NCBI GenBank assembly: GCA_025800125.1
Contig: JAOXSF010000186.1
Coordinates: forward strand, 1 to 62,051
Reading direction: 5' to 3'
DNA length: 62,051 nt
DNA from: Marinobacterium sp.
GTDB lineage: Bacteria; Pseudomonadota; Gammaproteobacteria; Pseudomonadales; Balneatricaceae
Below are positions 35,802 through 45,412 of the stretch, one piece after another. A program made the position numbers and the translations under genes. The stretch's first letter is position 1. Every line of letters starts with the position of its first letter. The notes under the pieces are model-generated. The model did no database searches. It was not told the DNA's origin and worked only from the letters and a program-made list of their open reading frames with translations.

Positions 35802-36977
35802 TCAGCGAGCAGCGTCATAGCCGGTCAATTCGGCATAGCCCTGGCCGCGATGGCTGCCACTGACAGTAACCGCACCCTCCCAGTAACGTACAGTATGGCG
35901 CATCTCCTGATTTGCCAGGCGCGGGCGAATTTCAAGATCCAGTTCAGGTGCTGTTAATTGTAAACGCCAGTGTGCCGGGTAACGAACACCATCCTTACTT
36001 TGCCAGTGGCCCAGAACTTGTAGTCGAGGCAACCCTTTAACCGGTAGCGGCCTTCCTTGCTGATCACTCATTGTCAGCTGCCAGTAATCTGGCTGACCAC
36101 GCACCCGAATTACTGTCAGATCACGGCCATCTTCCAGTTGCAGGGCAAACCAATCCCAACCAGTCTGATTCTTACTCAGAGTCGTGCTGGTCCATTCATG
36201 GTCATACCATGCCAGGCCCTGCACATCTACCCATCCCCCCTGACGCAGCACCTGACCGGTTACTGCCAGTCGAGTTGCTGAATAGTAGTGGGAGGCATTA
36301 CCCCCTTCTTCACTTTTGGCACTATATCCCTGCTCGCCCTGCAATAGTAACGGTTTGAGGGGCGTCAGTTGCAATTGATAGCCAAAGGATTGTGGCCGCT
36401 GCCCCCGAAAAGCTTGCGCTCGCAACTGGGCAGGAAACAGCTGGTCTGGCTGGTTGGCCTGTAAACGCCAGTCTTCCAGCCAGATAGATAAAGGCTGCGC
36501 CGCACTGCCCGCTAACCCGGGCCCCTGACGACTAAAACGCTGCACGCTGTAGTGTTGTGCATTCGCAGTATCAGTTAACGCCAGATGCCCCATATAAAGT
36601 TGTGGTTGCAGCCAGGGGTTCTGATCAGGTGCAACACTGCCCACCTGTACGGCATTAAGTGCGCGACGAAAAATGGTGAACTGCACACCAAAATGGTCAC
36701 CGGTTTGTTGCGCTTTGAGATTAGCGGTCAGATACCACCACTCCACAGCGAAGCGGTTATGCGCCAGATGGTCACGGGGGAATTGCAGTTGATAATCTAC
36801 ACTGGCCTGCTGCCAGCCAGGTTGAGTATCACTACCTGTACTGTTCACCAGACGGTGCAATGACTGCGATGACTGGCTGGTGTGGGCTGTTGGTTCAGCC
36901 ATAAAAATCAGCGCCAGCAGCAATAACATAACCACCAATAGACCAAGCCACTGCGCTTTTTTCAATGCGGGTTTCAT
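35802..36977 (-). CDS. AttH-like lipocalin-domain secreted protein
   Basis: This 391-residue protein has an N-terminal hydrophobic anchor or signal (WLGLLVVMLLLLALIFMAEP) and a body of the CrtC/AttH lipocalin-like fold: FPRDHLAHNRFAVEWWYLTANL, MGHLALTD, WLEDWRLQ, and AWYDHEWTSTTLSKNQTGWDWF. Proteins of this kind are described as predicted secreted hydrolases or carotenoid-hydratase relatives. The gene overlaps the permease gene by four bases and is the third of an ATPase-permease-lipocalin set, like attE-attFG-attH of Agrobacterium. The substrate is unknown, probably a hydrophobic molecule. Confidence 0.85.
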   Translation of the reverse strand: MKPALKKAQWLGLLVVMLLLLALIFMAEPTAHTSQSSQSLHRLVNSTGSDTQPGWQQASVDYQLQFPRDHLAHNRFAVEWWYLTANLKAQQTGDHFGVQFTIFRRALNAVQVGSVAPDQNPWLQPQLYMGHLALTDTANAQHYSVQRFSRQGPGLAGSAAQPLSIWLEDWRLQANQPDQLFPAQLRAQAFRGQRPQSFGYQLQLTPLKPLLLQGEQGYSAKSEEGGNASHYYSATRLAVTGQVLRQGGWVDVQGLAWYDHEWTSTTLSKNQTGWDWFALQLEDGRDLTVIRVRGQPDYWQLTMSDQQGRPLPVKGLPRLQVLGHWQSKDGVRYPAHWRLQLTAPELDLEIRPRLANQEMRHTVRYWEGAVTVSGSHRGQGYAELTGYDAAR

Positions 36978-39508
36978 GACTTACCTCCCACCGTCGCTGC
37001 CAGCCAGGCTGCTAACAACGCTGCAACCATCCCGGACAACAATGCAATCAGGCTACGCCAGCCATCGTACTGCCAGGGGATACTCCAGCCAAAGGCAACT
37101 TTCTGTACCTGTTCAGTCAGTAACAGCGCCAGCAACTCACCCAATATCAGACTCAACAAGCCTGCACTGAACGCCAGCAACAATGCCTGGCCTAACACAA
37201 TCAAACGTCGAAGTGCAGGCGACATTCCCAAGGCTCGATAACGTTGTGACTCCGTACGGCGGTGGTGCTGTAATGCAAGCAGGTTGGTACCCATAGCCAG
37301 CAATGCTACCAGCAAAAATAGCAGTTGCAGAGCATCGGTAATCAGGAAAGTCTGTTCAAATAACTGATCACTACGTTGCAGTATGAGCCCGGCCAGACGT
37401 AGCTGCCAGCGACTATCCTGCCAGCCAGGTTCTGTGATCAATGATTGAGCATCAACGCCTGGCCATAGCCAGACCCGAACACCATAAGGAGGTACAGCCT
37501 GGAATAAACGCTGGAAATCAGACCGTCCTACCAGCATTCGCCCCTGGTAGCTGCCATAATCGCTGTAGATAGCCAATACAGGGCGACTCAAGGCTGGACC
37601 TAGTTGCAGTTGATCACCTGCTTTCAACTTTAAATGCCAGGCTAGCGGCTCACTGATCATGACCCCTTCACCAGCACGCAGCTGTTGCCATAATGTTTTA
37701 CTATCAACTTTTGCTAATTGATCAATAAACTGATAGCTATCCGTTGCTGCTTGCGGGAAGTTGGCACTATAAAGGCTGACCTCTCGCCCTTGCAGCCACA
37801 GTGATTGACGCCAACGCAGATCATAGGCCTTCACCTCTGGGCTTGACAGCAGCCGGGCCTGTAAAGCTTGTAGCGTTTTATCGTCAAGGTGACGTGTGCC
37901 TCCCGAATGATTATCGGCAGGAGATATATAGATTGCGGCATCCAGCCGCTGCTGTAACCAGCTATGAAAAGCCTGATGAAAGCTGCTGGTCATACCACTG
38001 ATGGCAATAGAGCTGCTCAACGACAACAGCAATACCAGCATCATTCCCTGGCTGTAATGCTGCTGACGCAAACCATCACGCACCACCATTAACGCCAGTG
38101 GTCTGCGTCGTAATAACTGCGATAACCCCAACGCCAGCATCCGTAACAGAGGTGCCAGAAGCAATGCACAAATCAATGTTAACGCAGCAATTACGCTATA
38201 AAGTGCCCAGAGATTCTGCTGTTGCTGCAACAGGCCAGCAGCAAGCAGCAGCATAACCACCAACATCAGTCGCCAGCGTGATACTTGACGCTCAGGCTGT
38301 AGCGTATCCATCACGGGCTGTTGCAATTGCAAAGGCGAGCATCGAGCCAGCTGCAAACAGGGCCAAAGCGCTGCCAGCAACGCCCCACCGCTACCCAAGA
38401 GCCAGAGCCGTAACAGATCACCACCGCTCAGATGTAATCTGGCAACAGGTGCCACTGAAAACGCTGCCTGGCTTTCTACCAATAACGGCATCAAGCCATG
38501 CGCAAGCATCATACCCAGCGCAATACCAGCCAGTGTAGCCAAGCTGGACAACAAAAGAAGCTCCAGTAGTAAACCACTGATCAGTCCAGCTGCGCTGACT
38601 CCAGCTAACCGCAGGGTGGCAAATAAAGGTTGGCGTTGCTGCAAGGACAGCGCAATCACGCTGTAGACCACTAGTGAACCCATCAACAAAGCCAGCAGCG
38701 CCATGGCATTCAGGTTGAAATAGAAAGCATCACCCAGCGGCTGCGGGTTGTGCTGTTCCAGTTGAACCAGGTTAACACGCTCAGCCCAGCCATATTCTAT
38801 CAGCCAGCTCTGCAACACTTCAGCCTGAGTTTCTGTCAGCATCATATCCAGATAACTCAGTTGCGTCTCTCTCTTGAGCATCAGCGCCTGACCAATATCC
38901 ATCAACGCACGCTGAGCCAGCTCCGGGCGTTGAGAATCATCAAAAATACCAACCAATGTGACTGAATGGCACCCAGATGGGGTATGCAGGATGAAGCTAT
39001 CACCAATCGTCAGTCCCTGTTTTGTCGCGACCTGCTTACTGAGCCAGATCGACGGCTGTAGCATCAGAACAGACCAGTCAAGCTGCCCCTCAACCATGCC
39101 GGAAAAGATACCGGGGCGCAGACGTTGCTCAATCAGCAAATCCAATCCGTACAATTGCAACTTCAGCGCCGGGCTGTCACCTTGCGATGAGGTAACCACA
39201 AATTGCGGCTCAAGCCGTACCACCGGTAACACTGACCATGACTGTGGTGCCCGTTGCAGTTGTACATAAAGCTGTGAAGGTATACCCGCTAATGCACGCA
39301 ACTGATGGGTTGCACCACTATCCAGTTGTGTGATGGCCGCCTGATAACTGTGCCGAGCACTGGCAGTACTAAGCTGCACCGCCGCTACAATAGCTACCCC
39401 CAGAGCCATTCCCAGCAGTAACAGGAACAGCTGTAACGGCTGCTGTAACAGGCTACGAACACTAGCCACCAGCATCAGATGATACGGATTGCTTGATGTA
39501 ACTTTCAC
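36974..39508 (-). CDS. FtsX-type ABC transporter permease
   Basis: The 844-residue permease carries two FtsX/MacB modules. A first transmembrane helix near 20-45 is followed by a large periplasmic domain (about 50-270). Three helices follow at about 270-370, then a second unit with a helix near 495 and a periplasmic domain (about 515-720). The final helices near 730-840 lead to LLAAWLAATVGGKS. Such permeases usually do not move small solutes inward; they export lipids or act on lipoproteins or envelope components. It follows the ATPase gene after nine bases. Confidence 0.9.
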   Translation of the reverse strand: MKVTSSNPYHLMLVASVRSLLQQPLQLFLLLLGMALGVAIVAAVQLSTASARHSYQAAITQLDSGATHQLRALAGIPSQLYVQLQRAPQSWSVLPVVRLEPQFVVTSSQGDSPALKLQLYGLDLLIEQRLRPGIFSGMVEGQLDWSVLMLQPSIWLSKQVATKQGLTIGDSFILHTPSGCHSVTLVGIFDDSQRPELAQRALMDIGQALMLKRETQLSYLDMMLTETQAEVLQSWLIEYGWAERVNLVQLEQHNPQPLGDAFYFNLNAMALLALLMGSLVVYSVIALSLQQRQPLFATLRLAGVSAAGLISGLLLELLLLSSLATLAGIALGMMLAHGLMPLLVESQAAFSVAPVARLHLSGGDLLRLWLLGSGGALLAALWPCLQLARCSPLQLQQPVMDTLQPERQVSRWRLMLVVMLLLAAGLLQQQQNLWALYSVIAALTLICALLLAPLLRMLALGLSQLLRRRPLALMVVRDGLRQQHYSQGMMLVLLLSLSSSIAISGMTSSFHQAFHSWLQQRLDAAIYISPADNHSGGTRHLDDKTLQALQARLLSSPEVKAYDLRWRQSLWLQGREVSLYSANFPQAATDSYQFIDQLAKVDSKTLWQQLRAGEGVMISEPLAWHLKLKAGDQLQLGPALSRPVLAIYSDYGSYQGRMLVGRSDFQRLFQAVPPYGVRVWLWPGVDAQSLITEPGWQDSRWQLRLAGLILQRSDQLFEQTFLITDALQLLFLLVALLAMGTNLLALQHHRRTESQRYRALGMSPALRRLIVLGQALLLAFSAGLLSLILGELLALLLTEQVQKVAFGWSIPWQYDGWRSLIALLSGMVAALLAAWLAATVGGKS

Positions 39509-39517
39509 AGGGCTGAT

Positions 39518-40186
39518 CTAACGTTCATAGAGCACACCTTGTTCCAGCATCAAACAACGATCTGCCATGCCTTTCAGCGTCGGGTCATGGGTGGCCAGCA
39601 ACAGGGTGCAGTTTTGCTTACGAACCTGTTCAATAAACAACGTCATTACTCGCTCAGCATTATCACGATCCAGATTGCCAGTCGGCTCATCAGCCAGAAT
39701 AAGCCGGGGTTGAGTCACCAGCGCCCGTGCAATCGCTACTCGCTGCTGCTCACCGCCAGATAACCGCTGCGGAAACACTGCTGCTTTTGCTGCCAACCCC
39801 AGCTGTTTCAGAATCTTTACCAAACCATGACTATTGAGCTGCTGCTGGGCCAATGAGGCACTTAATTGCAGGTTTTCTGCAACAGTCAGTGTTGGAATCA
39901 GATTAAAAAACTGAAATACCAGCGCCAATCGCTGGCGCCGTAACTGACAAAGCTGCTGTTCACTGGCACGGCTCAGAGCCAGATTTTCAAACCAGATTTC
40001 CCCCTTATCAGGCCGTATCAGCCCGGCCAGCAGGTGTAGCAGCGTAGACTTCCCCTCACCGCTGGGGCCAAACAACAACACAATCTCCCCCTGCTGCAAA
40101 TCAAGTTCAATCGAACTTAATACTGGCTGTAAAACACCATGCTGGTGATACCCTTTACTTAGCTGTTCTGCTTTCAGTAATGTCAT
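39518..40186 (-). CDS. ABC transporter ATPase of the LolD/MacB type
   Basis: The 222-residue ATPase shows Walker A GPSGEGKST, the signature LSGGEQQRVAIARAL, Walker B LILADEPTGNLD and the switch His in LLATHD. I start it at the ATG at 40186 (MTLLKAEQLSKGY) because the longer frame to 40282 runs into the terminator at 40273-40299. An AGGAAG site lies upstream. It is the first gene of the AttH-like export operon. Confidence 0.92.
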   Translation of the reverse strand: MTLLKAEQLSKGYHQHGVLQPVLSSIELDLQQGEIVLLFGPSGEGKSTLLHLLAGLIRPDKGEIWFENLALSRASEQQLCQLRRQRLALVFQFFNLIPTLTVAENLQLSASLAQQQLNSHGLVKILKQLGLAAKAAVFPQRLSGGEQQRVAIARALVTQPRLILADEPTGNLDRDNAERVMTLFIEQVRKQNCTLLLATHDPTLKGMADRCLMLEQGVLYER

Positions 40187-40272
40187 TATCCGGATGCTTC
40201 CTACCTGAAACCGCCCCTGTAAACATCTGCCAGACAAATAATAGCGGCATGAGAAAATAGCAGCATAAAAAA

Positions 40273-40299
40273 AGCCCGACACCTGTCAGGTGGCGGGCT
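40273..40299 (-). terminator. Strong terminator downstream of phaR
   Basis: AGCCCGACACCTG and CAGGTGGCGGGCT form a long GC-rich stem (one mismatch) with a single-base loop. On the minus strand seven T residues follow. It closes the DUF6489-phaR unit; A-rich DNA on one side and T-rich on the other allow some activity in both directions. Confidence 0.92.
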
Positions 40300-40322
40300 T
40301 TTCATATAACAAACAAGACAAC

Positions 40323-40889
40323 TCAGTTTTTGTCTTTACCCATCTCAGGGGGTTCAGGTTGTGCCGGTTGCTCGGTTTCTGGTGGTGTTGCACCTGGCTG
40401 GCCAGCCCCCGGATTAAACATATTCCACATCGCCATATTTTGATCAGCAATACGGTTCATCATGGTCAATGGATTGGCAGCCCCCATCATATTCTGCATC
40501 TGCTCACGGATGCGCTCCTGATGGTCAAGGAAAGAAGCGATACTCTGCTCCAGGTACTGCGCCATCATGCCCTGCATACTATCACCATAGAAACGGATCA
40601 ACTGCTGCAAGACCTGGTTAGTCAGCAGTGTGCCATGGCCGGCCGCTTCTTGTTCACTGATGATCTGCAACAGAATGTTGCGGGTCAAATCATTGCCAGT
40701 TTTGGAGTCCTGCACCTGAAACGGCTCGCCATTAAGCACCAGCTGTTTCACGTCTTCCAGGGTTACATAGCAGCTGCGCGACGTATCGTACAAGCGGCGG
40801 TTGGTGTACTTTCTCAGAATTCGCAAATCACGTCTCTCTCTTCCGGTGAAACGGCCCCGGACTTCAGGCTTCGGGGTTTTTACCGGCAC
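40323..40889 (-). CDS. phaR: Polyhydroxyalkanoate synthesis repressor PhaR
   Basis: The 188-residue protein carries the PhaR DNA-binding core LRKYTNRRLYDTSRSCYVTLEDV and then the PHB-accumulation domain with QDSKTGNDLTRNILLQII. The tail is rich in Met, Gln and Pro. PhaR represses phasin and PHA genes until it is titrated by nascent polymer granules. No PHA synthase is in the window. The GTG at 40889 overlaps the DUF6489 gene by 26 bases and has a poor ribosome site; a TTG at 40826 with GGAAGAGAG upstream would give a shorter protein starting just before the conserved core. The start is therefore unsure. Confidence 0.9.
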   Translation of the reverse strand: MPVKTPKPEVRGRFTGRERRDLRILRKYTNRRLYDTSRSCYVTLEDVKQLVLNGEPFQVQDSKTGNDLTRNILLQIISEQEAAGHGTLLTNQVLQQLIRFYGDSMQGMMAQYLEQSIASFLDHQERIREQMQNMMGAANPLTMMNRIADQNMAMWNMFNPGAGQPGATPPETEQPAQPEPPEMGKDKN

Positions 40890-41121
40890 CAGGGAATCTG
40901 CCCATCATACCCAGCAGCATTTTCTGCATCAGGTCTACCGAGTGCTGGTTGCCTTCCAGGTAGGGCCTGAACAGGGTCAGAGGGTCATAACCATCGGTGC
41001 CTGCTTCCATCTGTTCTTTGATCTGGTTGATCATCTCCTGCTGCAACGGTGCCATATCTGGCAGACCGAGCACCTTGCGAAACTCCTCAGGCGTCATTTC
41101 AACATCAATACTGATCTTCAT
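40864..41121 (-). CDS. DUF6489 family small protein
   Basis: This 85-residue protein (ISIDVEMTPEEFRKVLGLPDMAPLQ...) matches the DUF6489 proteins often found with PHA genes. It looks like an amphipathic helical protein with a Met-Gly-rich end (LLGMMGRFPGAG). A phasin-like or granule-binding role is plausible from context only. It has a clear AGGGAG ribosome site and overlaps phaR, so the two are translationally linked. Confidence 0.75.
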   Translation of the reverse strand: MKISIDVEMTPEEFRKVLGLPDMAPLQQEMINQIKEQMEAGTDGYDPLTLFRPYLEGNQHSVDLMQKMLLGMMGRFPGAGKNPEA

Positions 41122-41205
41122 AGATTCGCTCCCTCTGCAGCATGCTGAACTCTACAGTTGTTGTATCTACTATCATACAAACGGCAATGCAAAACAACAT
41201 GATGA

Positions 41206-42363
41206 TCAATTTTGCTGCGCTTTTTCCGGCCTGATCAGGGCTGATGTCAATAACCAGCCCAAGGCAGCAGTTATTGCTGCCAGCATAAAAGTCAGCTGTG
41301 GCCCTGCACTTTGCCAGAGTAATCCACTGAGCAAGGCCCCCAATGCACCCCCAGCACCGAACCCCATACTGGAGAAAAATGCCTGGGCCTGACCATGGTT
41401 ACGGGTCGCAAAGTAATGGTGCACCAGAGCAATGCCTACTGCATGTACAACGGCAAAACTGGCAGCATGGAGTGCCTGTGCAAACAGCATTAATGGTGCT
41501 AAATCTGGCACCCATGCCGTTATTAACCAGCGTAAAGTCGTCAGCAGCAAAGCCCCCTGTAATAACAACCGCGTACCGTAACGCTTTAGTAAACGGGGCA
41601 TAAATATAAAGACAAACACTTCAGCGACCACACCAACCGCCCAGAGCAGGCCAATCTCGCTGCGGCTGTAATCCAGCCTTTCCATCATCACGCTATAAAA
41701 CGTGTAATAAGGGCCATGACCTAGCTGTACCAGAAACATCACCATGAAAAAAGCGATTACCTGTACCTGGCCCAGCTGAGCAACAAACCCCGGCCCCTGT
41801 TCTTTTACCTGCGGTGGTTGTGGTGGCGGTGGAATCAGCAGACTGTTAACCCATATCAGCAACATTATTCCAAGACATATATGTGGCAACCAACTGACAG
41901 TTATCAGGTCAAACAACGCACCCAAGCCTACCACAGTGATAATAAAACCAATTGAACCCCAGAGCCTGATCTGGCTGTAACGTTCCCGCTGTTCACCCAG
42001 ATGGGCCAGTGTCAGCACCTCACACTGTGGCAGTACTGCATTCCAGAAAAAGCTGAAGCCTGCCATCACCAGGCCAACCCCCAGCGCAGTTTGCTGCCAG
42101 AAAATGGCAGCAAACGTCAGACAGGTCAGCCCGGCACCAGTACGCACAATCAACAGCCGCCGACCTGTACGATCAGCCAGCCAACCCCACAAATTGGGTG
42201 CAATTACACGTGAGGCATGCAGGATTGCCATCAACATACCAATCTGCTGAGGCAACAGGCCTTTGTCCTGCAGAAACAGGCTCCAGTAAGGCACTAAAGC
42301 CCCCAGCAGGGCAAAATAGAAAAAGTAGAAACCGGAAAGTCGATACCAGAGAAGGGTCTGCAT
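41206..42363 (-). CDS. MFS transporter, HcaT-like
   Basis: The 385-residue protein has twelve predicted helices and belongs to the MFS_1-like group that includes HcaT (3-phenylpropionate porter). It opens YRLSGFYFFYFALLGALVPYW, has the loop motif GWLADRTGRR near 60 and a second-half start at YTFYSVMMERLDYSRSEIGLLW. Substrate unknown. It stands alone, with neighbours on the same strand but no tight spacing. Confidence 0.82.
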   Translation of the reverse strand: MQTLLWYRLSGFYFFYFALLGALVPYWSLFLQDKGLLPQQIGMLMAILHASRVIAPNLWGWLADRTGRRLLIVRTGAGLTCLTFAAIFWQQTALGVGLVMAGFSFFWNAVLPQCEVLTLAHLGEQRERYSQIRLWGSIGFIITVVGLGALFDLITVSWLPHICLGIMLLIWVNSLLIPPPPQPPQVKEQGPGFVAQLGQVQVIAFFMVMFLVQLGHGPYYTFYSVMMERLDYSRSEIGLLWAVGVVAEVFVFIFMPRLLKRYGTRLLLQGALLLTTLRWLITAWVPDLAPLMLFAQALHAASFAVVHAVGIALVHHYFATRNHGQAQAFFSSMGFGAGGALGALLSGLLWQSAGPQLTFMLAAITAALGWLLTSALIRPEKAQQN

Positions 42364-42473
42364 CAGTTACACATCTGCTTAAAAGTCTGTATCCAAAAGA
42401 TCAGTGCGATTATAAGCCAGTGTGATAGAGACGCGGAATGGCCTGATCAGTGAGCCTCATTCAGGATGCAAAA

Positions 42474-42504
42474 AAGCCGCTGGCAAAACAATAACCAGCG
42501 GCTT
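42474..42504 (-). terminator. Terminator of the speD-speE operon
   Basis: AAGCCGCTGG (474-483) pairs with CCAGCGGCTT (495-504), a perfect 10-bp stem. On the minus strand it is followed by TTTTGC. It lies 28 bases past the speE stop. Confidence 0.9.
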
Positions 42505-42532
42505 CAGACAGATACAAACAAAAGCTGTGTAA

Positions 42533-43456
42533 TCAAGCTTCGTTCAGTGCATCCTGAATAAACTGCGGCAATGCAAAACTACCGACGTGTACTTCGGGGT
42601 TGTAGTAGCGAGTTTTAAAACCCGCAGCCGTAAAACGTTGACGCAGTTCAGCAACTGGTACCTGACGCAGAGCTTCGTCATCGCCTCCCCAAGCCAGCGT
42701 CATCAGTCCGCCAATATAGGTCGGTACAGGCGCACCGTAAAAGGTTTGATCGGTGAAATATGGGCCCAAACGACGACGGGTAGTAACAACCTCATCAATC
42801 TGCATAAAGGCAACGCCGTTCTGTGCAACAAAAATACCGCCATCATTCAAACAGTGCTTGCAGTTCTCATAGAACTTACTGGAAAACAGAACTTCTCCCG
42901 GGCCAACCGGATCTGTGCAATCAGAAATAATGACATCAAAGGTTTCTTCAGTGGTTGAAACATATTCGATACCATCAGCAATCACGATGTTAGCGCGTGG
43001 ATCATCAAAGGCACCAGCCGAGTGGTTTGGCAGGTACGTTTTGCACATATCAATGACTGCCTGATCAATCTCAACCTGAGTTACGTGTTCAACTTCAGGA
43101 TGTTTACAGACTTCGCGCAGGATACCACCGTCCCCACCACCAATAATCAACACACGCTTTGCCTGACCATGTGCAAACAGCGGCACATGCGTCAACATTT
43201 CATGGTAAACAAACTCATCCCGTTCGGTGGTCTGAATGATACCATCCAGCGCCATAACGGTACCGAACATGCTGTTGCGGAAGATGATCAGATGCCAGGA
43301 ATCAGTCTGCTGTTCAAACAACACTTCATCAATATCGTAAGACTGACCATAACCGTCATACAATTTTTCAACGTAGGTAGCCTTTGCCGCTGCTGCATTT
43401 TTATCTGCTATAGCGTCCATTCCACCTGTGGTACTCGTTTCATTTATAGAAGTCAT
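42533..43456 (-). CDS. speE: Polyamine aminopropyltransferase (spermidine synthase)
   Basis: The 307-residue enzyme moves an aminopropyl group from decarboxylated S-adenosylmethionine to putrescine. Key blocks are the substrate-gating region [21 protein letters not shown]-like [21 protein letters not shown], the binding motif [15 protein letters not shown], and the catalytic region [17 protein letters not shown] start it at the ATG at 43456, which overlaps the speD stop by 17 bases and has AAGGTGG upstream. It forms an operon with speD, which supplies its co-substrate. Confidence 0.95.
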   Translation of the reverse strand: MTSINETSTTGGMDAIADKNAAAAKATYVEKLYDGYGQSYDIDEVLFEQQTDSWHLIIFRNSMFGTVMALDGIIQTTERDEFVYHEMLTHVPLFAHGQAKRVLIIGGGDGGILREVCKHPEVEHVTQVEIDQAVIDMCKTYLPNHSAGAFDDPRANIVIADGIEYVSTTEETFDVIISDCTDPVGPGEVLFSSKFYENCKHCLNDGGIFVAQNGVAFMQIDEVVTTRRRLGPYFTDQTFYGAPVPTYIGGLMTLAWGGDDEALRQVPVAELRQRFTAAGFKTRYYNPEVHVGSFALPQFIQDALNEA

Positions 43457-43934
43457 CGTCTTCCACCTTGCGCTTACCACGCAGAATTTCATCTACATTT
43501 ACTTTGCTTGGCCTAAATGCGGCTTCCAGTACAGGCACCGCTTTCATTGGCTGAGCATCGCCACACATAAAGACGTCAAAGGCTGCATAATCACGCTCAG
43601 GCCAGGTATGGACACTGATATGTGACTCAGCCAGTACCGCAACGCCGGAAATACCGCCGTTGGGGGTGAAATGATGCAGATGAATATGCAGCAGCGTCGC
43701 ACCAGCAGCGTCGATGGAGTCTCGCAGCGCTTTTTCCATCACCTCAAGATCATCAAGACGGCTAGCGCCATCAAGATCAATAATCAGGTGTGTACCTGCG
43801 AAACGTTCACCTTCACGCTCGATAAAGAAGTCCAGACGTTCTTCATCTCCGCCCTGTGTGAAAGCGGGCCATTGTGCAACACTGCTGGACACCTCGCGGT
43901 CGTCCTCGGGAACTACAGTCATTGCGTCTTGCAT
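43440..43934 (-). CDS. speD: S-adenosylmethionine decarboxylase proenzyme
   Basis: The 164-residue protein is the short bacterial AdoMet decarboxylase. The self-cleavage site is seen in [13 protein letters not shown], where the Ser becomes the pyruvoyl cofactor. [11 protein letters not shown] holds the catalytic Cys. The long N-terminal region with an acidic stretch is typical of gammaproteobacteria near the marine groups. A GGAG precedes the ATG at 43934. It is co-transcribed with speE for spermidine synthesis. Confidence 0.93.
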   Translation of the reverse strand: MQDAMTVVPEDDREVSSSVAQWPAFTQGGDEERLDFFIEREGERFAGTHLIIDLDGASRLDDLEVMEKALRDSIDAAGATLLHIHLHHFTPNGGISGVAVLAESHISVHTWPERDYAAFDVFMCGDAQPMKAVPVLEAAFRPSKVNVDEILRGKRKVEDDDFYK

Positions 43935-44273
43935 TGGCAGTTACTCCAAAACGCGGTAAAGATTTCACCCGGCCATAAAACGAAAAACCCCCACACCCTC
44001 ACTTCAGTCCATCACTATTGCGTATCTGCTAAAGGCGTTTTGCCATCACAGCGTTACAATCAGCAACGTACAAGTGTCGGTGCAGAGGCTCCCAGCCGGG
44101 CACTTCAAATTTTCGATGCGCCTTATACCCTGTAACAGGCTGAAGACGCAAGATTTTCTGACAGAGTCAGGTTGCTTTAATGACCTGTCGCCAGCTATAA
44201 ACCCGGCTCAATAAAGGCTGGTTCCTTATTACTTTGCCAGGATAACGAATATACCGGCTACTCAAATCATTAA
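43935..44273. other. 339-bp spacer between aroC and speD
   Basis: Both flanking genes are on the minus strand. The region should contain the speD promoter and the end of the aroC transcript. A weak CCAGC/GCTGG inverted repeat lies near 44191-44221 without a clear T-run. I see no gene. Confidence 0.4.
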
Positions 44274-45365
44274 TCAGGTGATAACCGGCGTATCACAATC
44301 GACATCAGCATTCTGACCACGGTGACGCAACAGGTGGTCCATCAGTACAATTGCCATCATCGCTTCTGCAATTGGCGTTGCACGCACACCTACACAAGGG
44401 TCATGACGGCCTTTAGTCACGACCTCAATCAACTCACCAGAAGTATTAATGCTACGGCCAGGCAAGCGCAGGCTAGAAGTCGGTTTCAGTGCAATAGAAG
44501 CAATAACATCCTGCCCGGTAGAGATACCACCCAGAATACCGCCCGCATGGTTTGACTCAAACCCCTGCGGGGTCATCTCATCGCGGTGTTCGCTGCCTTT
44601 CTGTTCAACCACTTCAAAGCCATCACCAATTTCAACGCCTTTTACAGCGTTAATGCTCATCAAAGCGTGCGCTAACTCAGCATCCAGGCGGTCAAAAATT
44701 GGCTCACCCAGACCAACAGGAACACCAGAGGCTCGTACCGTGACACGGGCACCAATCGAGTCTCCCTCTTTACGCAAAGCGTCCATATAGTCAGCCATCT
44801 CATCAGCGGCCTGAGCATCTGGACAGAAGAATGCGTTCTGATCAACCTGCGCCCAGTCAAAACGTTGCTCATCAATACGAACGGGGCCCAGCTGAGAGAT
44901 GTAACCACGTACATCCACACCCTTGCTGGCCAGGTATTTCTTTGCTACCGCTCCAGCGGCTACTCGCATTGCGGTTTCACGGGCAGAAGAACGGCCACCA
45001 CCACGGTAATCACGGAAGCCATACTTCTGTGTGTATACATAATCAGCGTGTGCAGGGCGGAAGGTTTCTGCAATGTTGGAGTAATCTTTGGAACGCTGAT
45101 CAGTATTTTCAATCAGCAAACCGATAGCGGTGCCGGTTGTTTTACCTTCAAATACACCGGACAAAATTTTTACCTCGTCCGGCTCACGACGCTGGGTCGT
45201 GTGACGAGATGTACCTGGTTTGCGACGATCCAGATCACGCTGCAGATCAGCCTCACTCAGTTCAATCCCCGGAGGGCATCCATCAATAATACAGCCCAGT
45301 GCCGGGCCATGGCTTTCACCAAAGGTGGTCACGGTGAAAAGTTTACCGAAGCTGTTTCCAGACAT
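44274..45365 (-). CDS. aroC: Chorismate synthase
   Basis: The 363-residue FMN-dependent enzyme converts EPSP to chorismate, the last common step to aromatic amino acids. Signatures are [22 protein letters not shown] at the start (GESHG), RPGHADYTY-like [33 protein letters not shown], and [16 protein letters not shown]. Length and motifs are complete. It lies 47 bases behind prmB on the same strand, an arrangement common in gammaproteobacteria. Confidence 0.97.
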   Translation of the reverse strand: MSGNSFGKLFTVTTFGESHGPALGCIIDGCPPGIELSEADLQRDLDRRKPGTSRHTTQRREPDEVKILSGVFEGKTTGTAIGLLIENTDQRSKDYSNIAETFRPAHADYVYTQKYGFRDYRGGGRSSARETAMRVAAGAVAKKYLASKGVDVRGYISQLGPVRIDEQRFDWAQVDQNAFFCPDAQAADEMADYMDALRKEGDSIGARVTVRASGVPVGLGEPIFDRLDAELAHALMSINAVKGVEIGDGFEVVEQKGSEHRDEMTPQGFESNHAGGILGGISTGQDVIASIALKPTSSLRLPGRSINTSGELIEVVTKGRHDPCVGVRATPIAEAMMAIVLMDHLLRHRGQNADVDCDTPVIT

Positions 45366-45412
45366 AGCGTGTCAATCCCCTGTTACAACGGCTACCGTTT
45401 ATCAACGTCAGC

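Noticed and set aside
39518-40282. Longer start for the ABC ATPase
   Set aside because: The extra 32 residues run into the phaR terminator and precede a good ATG with a ribosome site at 40186.
43671-44135. 154-codon open frame opposite speD
   Set aside because: It is antisense to a confident gene and has no family features.
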